Positions 6,635 through 7,734 of a stretch of DNA of 7,734 nucleotides are shown one piece after another (within the stretch, counting starts at the first letter, position 1; each line of letters begins with the position of its first letter). Origin of the DNA: Gammaproteobacteria bacterium. Its GTDB lineage: Bacteria > Pseudomonadota > Gammaproteobacteria > Coxiellales > Coxiellaceae. A program made the translations under genes and the position numbers. The stretch lies in the NCBI GenBank assembly GCA_021774015.1, contig JAJFJO010000129.1, positions 1 through 7,734 on the forward strand. Reading direction: 5' to 3'. A model generated the notes under the pieces. The model had not been told where the DNA came from, did not search any database, and was given only the letters and a program-made list of their open reading frames with translations.

Positions 6635-7734
6635 CTACCTTTGATTTTTCGGGGAAATACCACTCTCATCGGGTTGCAATATTGATTCACTTGGTTCACT
6701 TGGTTCACTTGTTTTTTTTGAATTACAGAGTTTTTGTAACTCCACCAAAAGACCTCGCACCTCTGTGTTAGGCATACGTAACATTGTTAGATCATCCCCA
6801 TCTGGGATTTTATCATACTTAGTTGTCAAATAGCCACACATAGCCAATAAAACCAACATTCGATCAGAACTATCCTCCTGCCGACTTTTCTGATTATCTC
6901 CAAATCTCTCAAAAACGTCGCCCGCTTGAAAATTGACCTCTACTTCTCCACCTTTAAGCAACATTGCAAGCGTAGATTTAAGAGAAACACCTTGATTTTG
7001 AACAAACTTTCTCAAAAGCCTATCATCCACAGCACCTGTATTTGCCCAGTATGGTCCGGACAAGGATATGCCATCCTTAAAATCATTTTGCCATCTCAAA
7101 ACACTGATTGGTGGAAAAACCTGATGACTCATTTGTTTGGCACTCCCTTGTTTTCCTACTTGGTAGCCTCCACACTTTTTAATAAAATCTTGAATTAACA
7201 GTCCTTCTTGAAAATATTTTTTTATGTCTTCTTCTCTAAATCCAAAATATTCTCCATATCGTTGATCAGAGGCAACATCATATGTAGCAAATCTTCTCCG
7301 CACAAATTCATTCCTAGGGAGCTCTAAAATTCCAGTAAAAACCGCATTTTCTATCTCAACAGCACTACAAGCCCCACCAATAAAATCATTTATAAATTGA
7401 AGAATATCCTTATAGCAAGGCTTGTCATATGCATATTGTATTGGAGCATCATATTCATCAATTAATAAATAACATTTCTTATGATAAAATCTATTCAAAT
7501 TTTTTGCCAACTCCTCCACTGATGAAATCAAATTTGAAGTCAAATTTTCTCTTAATTTCTTTGCAGCGCTTTCTATCTCTGCAGCGCCTTTTGCCATCAA
7601 ATCTTTAGTTTTTAAAATTTTCTTGTTGAATTTTTCTTCTTGTATAAGACTAAAAAATTCTATAGCTTCTATATCTTTATAACTATCATATGATTTTTTA
7701 ATCAAACTATACATTCCCAGCAATACATCTTCAA
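6635..7734 (-). CDS. AAA-ATPase-like (DUF1703-type) protein, 5' end beyond window, no nuclease domain
   Basis: The frame runs open into the right edge, with 365 residues visible before the TAG at 6635-6637. The TTG or ATG codons near 7712-7723 are internal, because the family's N-terminal part (GISDF, YVDKT, RPRRFGKS Walker A) must lie upstream. The visible part starts in a helical insert rich in Lys and Glu. It continues with Walker B CYLLIDEYD (DEYD at 7448-7459), then NAVFTGIL, YGEYFGF, GGYQVGK, PISVLRWQND, YWANTG, MLVLLAMCGYLT and MPNTEVRGLL. These match the middle of the downstream giant protein block for block, so the two genes are paralogues. The segment corresponding to FSDINN in the giant protein is diverged here (NEFVRRRF). 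The protein stops shortly after PNTEV, where the family normally continues into a PD-(D/E)XK nuclease, and ends in a short Ser/Glu/Pro tail. It is probably co-transcribed with the giant gene. Loss or exchange of the nuclease is inferred. Function is unknown beyond a likely NTPase. Confidence 0.88.
   Translation of the reverse strand, partial: EDVLLGMYSLIKKSYDSYKDIEAIEFFSLIQEEKFNKKILKTKDLMAKGAAEIESAAKKLRENLTSNLISSVEELAKNLNRFYHKKCYLLIDEYDAPIQYAYDKPCYKDILQFINDFIGGACSAVEIENAVFTGILELPRNEFVRRRFATYDVASDQRYGEYFGFREEDIKKYFQEGLLIQDFIKKCGGYQVGKQGSAKQMSHQVFPPISVLRWQNDFKDGISLSGPYWANTGAVDDRLLRKFVQNQGVSLKSTLAMLLKGGEVEVNFQAGDVFERFGDNQKSRQEDSSDRMLVLLAMCGYLTTKYDKIPDGDDLTMLRMPNTEVRGLLVELQKLCNSKKTSEPSEPSESILQPDESGISPKNQR
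6686..6711 (-). repeat. 9-bp tandem repeat encoding Ser-Glu-Pro units
   Basis: Three copies of ttcacttgg (plus strand; the last copy lacks its final base) lie near the 3' end of the upstream gene and encode the tail SEPSEPSES on the minus strand. A run of eight T (A8 on the coding strand, 6712-6719) is next to them. Such short repeats vary readily in copy number. The tail is low in complexity and probably disordered. Confidence 0.85.

Noticed and set aside
6616..6644. Possible promoter ahead of the giant gene (TATATT at 6616-6621, minus strand)
   Set aside because: The -10-like hexamer is plausible in AT-rich DNA, but the matching -35 position (TCAAAG) is poor and the transcript would start on top of the ribosome binding site. 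Co-transcription is simpler.
6635..6720. Frameshift fusion of the two genes through the A8 tract
   Set aside because: The giant gene's frame corresponds to -1 relative to the upstream gene, but that frame has TGA at 6705-6707 and again at 6666-6668. Slippage could not join the two proteins.
6547..6771. Plus-strand 74-codon frame with hydrophobic residues, across the gene gap
   Set aside because: The hydrophobic look comes from the antisense of AT-rich coding DNA, and its repeats (HLVHLVHL) are the antisense of the Ser-Glu-Pro repeats.
6926..7198. Plus-strand 90-codon open frame
   Set aside because: It is fully antisense to the conserved part of the upstream ATPase-like gene, with no domain or start signal of its own.

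Overview
The whole window is coding on the minus strand. It holds two neighbouring genes of the same NTPase type, separated by only 35 bases and both cut by the window edges. Reading in the direction of transcription, the first gene (7734 down to 6635, 5' end missing) encodes the rear part of an AAA-ATPase-like protein of the family usually called DUF1703 / AAA-ATPase_like. The second (6599 down to 1, 3' end missing) is a giant reading frame of at least 2199 codons without a stop. No RNA gene, insertion sequence, CRISPR array or convincing terminator was seen.

The giant protein has a modular layout that I read by eye. From the N-terminus it has about seven ankyrin-type repeats (residues ~50-297), a charged helical linker (~298-340) and an AAA-ATPase-like NTPase core (~427-845). 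The core carries a Walker A-like RPRRFGKS (468-475) and a Walker B LLIDEYD (604-610). Then come an 11-residue exact-register tandem duplication (845-866), a small segment resembling the winged helix of STAND NTPases (~881-965), and a very long alpha-helical solenoid with several recognisable TPR-like motifs (~970-2105). The visible part ends with a Ser/Thr-rich linker (~2131-2162) and the start of something that continues outside the window. The PD-(D/E)XK nuclease domain that usually follows this ATPase is not visible in either gene.

The upstream protein aligns with the middle of the giant one (LLIDEYD, TGIL, GGYQ(V/I)GK, YW..TG, L(V/I)LLAM.GYLT, PN.EV). The two therefore look like tandem paralogues, one short and one greatly enlarged. 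With a 35-base gap, no terminator and a good ribosome binding site ahead of the second start, they are probably co-transcribed.

The organism cannot be fixed from these genes. The DNA is AT-rich by eye, the ribosome binding site is bacterial, and ankyrin plus TPR domains joined to this ATPase family are typical of host-associated or intracellular bacteria (Legionellales-like, Rickettsiales-like or Amoebophilus/Cardinium-like lineages). That assignment is inference. Two roles fit the architecture: a STAND-like sensor NTPase (defence or signalling), with the TPR solenoid as sensor, or a large eukaryote-like host-interaction protein. The sequence alone does not decide between them.
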